NCBI RefSeq assembly: GCF_028471905.1
Contig: NZ_CP116902.1
Span: 2,640,501-2,704,500, forward strand
DNA: 64,000 nucleotides
DNA from: Aneurinibacillus uraniidurans
GTDB lineage: Bacteria > Bacillota > Bacilli > Aneurinibacillales > Aneurinibacillaceae
Direction: 5' to 3'
The notes under the pieces are model-generated. The model was not told where the DNA came from and searched no databases. It worked only from the letters and a program-made list of their open reading frames with translations. Of this stretch, positions 63,020 through 64,000 are shown one piece after another. The stretch's first letter is position 1. Each line of letters opens with the position of its first letter. Made by a program: the position numbers and the translations under genes.

Positions 63020-63682
63020 TTATTTAATAATAACTATTATAAATTTCATCACTGCTGCACTTGCATGCTTCATCAGTGCAGGTGAGATAAATGCTTCAAA
63101 AGCTGCTGCCACCGTCATCACTCCACCCATGATGAGAATGAGCAGACTATACATGAGAAACCGTGGATAAATAGCTCCACCCCGCTTCATAAATCGTGAC
63201 TGAATCAACTGCATCGAAAACGATACACCCGCTGTCGCTACAATAATGACAACTGGAATCACCAGCAGGTTTTGCGGAAGTACAGACACCACAGCAAAAT
63301 ACAAACCTTCCCAGTGAAGCTGGTTCACTAAAAATCCAACAGTAAAGCCAAGTACTACTCCTTTGAGGAAGACCATTAACAGAATGAGCGGCAGCCCGAT
63401 GACAGACAGGCCGAGCAGCCACATAAACCCAAGGTACTTCAAGTAATGACCGAGCGAATTTTGAAAACTGCGCACAGGCTCAGCAATGTTGTCCGTTTTT
63501 AGTTCATGAAAAAACTGACTTACATACATGTACAGTTCCTGCTTTTGCGTCAACCCAAGTGAATTAACTACGACTGCCCCAAAACCAAGCCCCATCACAA
63601 ACAGCACGGTCGTAAACAAATAAAGCGATGAATTCTCGCGCAGATTTTGCTGGAATGTTTGTCCCCATTTACCGCGTGCCAT
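63020..63682 (-). CDS. spoIIM: stage II sporulation protein M
   Basis: SpoIIM is part of the SpoIID-SpoIIM-SpoIIP machine that removes septal peptidoglycan and drives engulfment. The 220-residue membrane protein has about five helices (LFTTVLFVMGLGFGAVVV, LGFMWLLGLSVIGLPLILL, VIPVVIIVATAGVSFSMQL). AGAGGGGAGAAAT precedes the start. It is under a mother-cell type promoter (below) and in the conserved order before fur. Confidence 0.94.
   Translation of the reverse strand: MARGKWGQTFQQNLRENSSLYLFTTVLFVMGLGFGAVVVNSLGLTQKQELYMYVSQFFHELKTDNIAEPVRSFQNSLGHYLKYLGFMWLLGLSVIGLPLILLMVFLKGVVLGFTVGFLVNQLHWEGLYFAVVSVLPQNLLVIPVVIIVATAGVSFSMQLIQSRFMKRGGAIYPRFLMYSLLILIMGGVMTVAAAFEAFISPALMKHASAAVMKFIIVIIK
63028..63042 (-). 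promoter_or_regulatory. PerR/Fur-box-like site upstream of fur
   Basis: The minus strand reads TTATAATAGTTATTA, which matches the 7-1-7 PerR box TTATAATNATTATAA in 12 of 14 fixed positions. It lies 18 bases upstream of the -35 box and overlaps the spoIIM 3' end. fur is in the PerR regulon of B. subtilis, but this position is farther upstream than usual. Confidence 0.45.
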
Positions 63683-63709
63683 CGGATTTCTCCCCTCTGT
63701 TCAACTTAC

Positions 63710-63725
63710 CGTCATATATATGACG
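63710..63725. promoter_or_regulatory. 16-bp palindrome CGTCATATATATGACG upstream of spoIIM
   Basis: The 16-base perfect palindrome overlaps the probable -10 region of spoIIM and lies between spoIIM and nudF. It is a candidate operator, or a chance product of an AT-rich -10. Confidence 0.45.
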
Positions 63726-63741
63726 AACAGAGAGGACTTAT
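63715..63741 (-). promoter_or_regulatory. sigma-E type promoter of spoIIM
   Basis: On the minus strand ATA (in GCATAA), 16 bases, CATATATA agree with the sigma-E pattern (ATA, 16-18, CATACAMT) at 6 of 8 of the -10. spoIIM is a sigma-E gene in B. subtilis. Transcription would begin about 25 bases before the ATG. Confidence 0.5.
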
Positions 63742-63750
63742 GCATAACGA

Positions 63751-64000
63751 TTATGCGTGTGTTTCAATCTGCCAGGCATACACAGCCATGATGGTTTTCG
63801 CATCACAAATCTCACCAGCCGCAATGAGCTGCTGGGCTTCTTCAATGGTGATGTGCATCAACTCGACGAATTCATCCTCATCCGGCTTTGCTTCTCCCGC
63901 TATCAAGCCATTCGTACGATACAGATGAATGATTTCATTTGCAAAACCAGGTGATGTATAACACGAAGCTACATGCTGCATTGTCTGCGTCGTATAGCCT
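63751..64000 (-). CDS. nudF: ADP-ribose pyrophosphatase NudF, C-terminus (partial)
   Basis: The 3' 83 codons of a NUDIX hydrolase, cut by the right edge of the window. The segment ...HVASCYTSPGFANEIIHLYRTNGL and DEDEFVELMHITIEEA match the end of NudF, which cleaves ADP-ribose to AMP and ribose 5-phosphate. The NUDIX box itself lies outside. Position next to spoIIM matches B. subtilis nudF. Confidence 0.88.
   Translation of the reverse strand, partial: GYTTQTMQHVASCYTSPGFANEIIHLYRTNGLIAGEAKPDEDEFVELMHITIEEAQQLIAAGEICDAKTIMAVYAWQIETHA

Overview
The window reads as chromosome from an endospore-forming Gram-positive of the order Bacillales, probably in the Paenibacillaceae range (Aneurinibacillus or Brevibacillus relatives). 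The evidence is the spoIIA, spoVA, dacF and spoIIM sporulation genes, strong GGAGG ribosome binding sites, frequent GTG and TTG starts, and a backbone gene order shared with Bacillus subtilis: ribD-ribE-ribBA, ppiB, lysA, spoVA, sigF-spoIIAB-spoIIAA, dacF, purine nucleoside phosphorylase, deoB, xerD, yqzK, fur, spoIIM, nudF. The genus is an inference. Most genes lie on the minus strand. Two accessory blocks interrupt the backbone, at about 3-32 kb (between ppiB and lysA) and 40.5-55 kb (between dacF and the phosphorylases).

Layout. 1-2.3 kb is the riboflavin operon with its FMN riboswitch. 2.4-9.3 kb holds ppiB, a GIY-YIG protein, a chemoreceptor, an ECF sigma/anti-sigma pair, secDF and a small ORF. 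9.4-17 kb holds an HTH-TPR regulator, a two-domain cyclotransferase, a sugar cluster (nagA, family 2 glycosidase, PfkB kinase) and a secreted M14 peptidase. 17.1-28.7 kb is a catabolic region: a Pot-type ABC importer, a PAS/sigma-54 activator, an omega-amino acid aminotransferase, a semialdehyde dehydrogenase, a DUF3870 protein, the glutarate 2-hydroxylase CsiD and L-2-hydroxyglutarate oxidase LhgO. Together these can carry 5-aminovalerate (or GABA) through glutarate and L-2-hydroxyglutarate to 2-oxoglutarate. Both sigma-54 promoters of the system can be read, with shared upstream motifs, and csiD has its own sigma-A promoter and a structured leader ending in an intrinsic terminator.

29.0-32.5 kb has a HIT protein, a large repeat element, a UbiD-family decarboxylase and a VOC protein. 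32.5-40.5 kb is lysA and the sporulation cluster, with sigma-G and sigma-H type promoters visible. 40.6-55 kb has an MBOAT/DHHW acetyltransferase pair, a second copy of the repeat element, a PhzF protein, an oligopeptide ABC transporter (oppABCDF), a divergent HxlR/NAD-epimerase pair, a chemoreceptor and a secreted protein. 55-64 kb has two tandem nucleoside phosphorylases, deoB, xerD, yqzK, a class B penicillin-binding protein, a GNAT enzyme, fur, spoIIM and the end of nudF.

The least explained feature is a pair of about 620-bp repeat elements (29,502-30,120 and 43,310-43,930). Each is made of two homologous modules of about 225 bp in opposite orientation around a conserved spacer. Each module is itself a long hairpin whose arms differ between modules but still pair, which points to selection on, or a mechanism that preserves, the folded structure. 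The second candidate is the csiD leader RNA.
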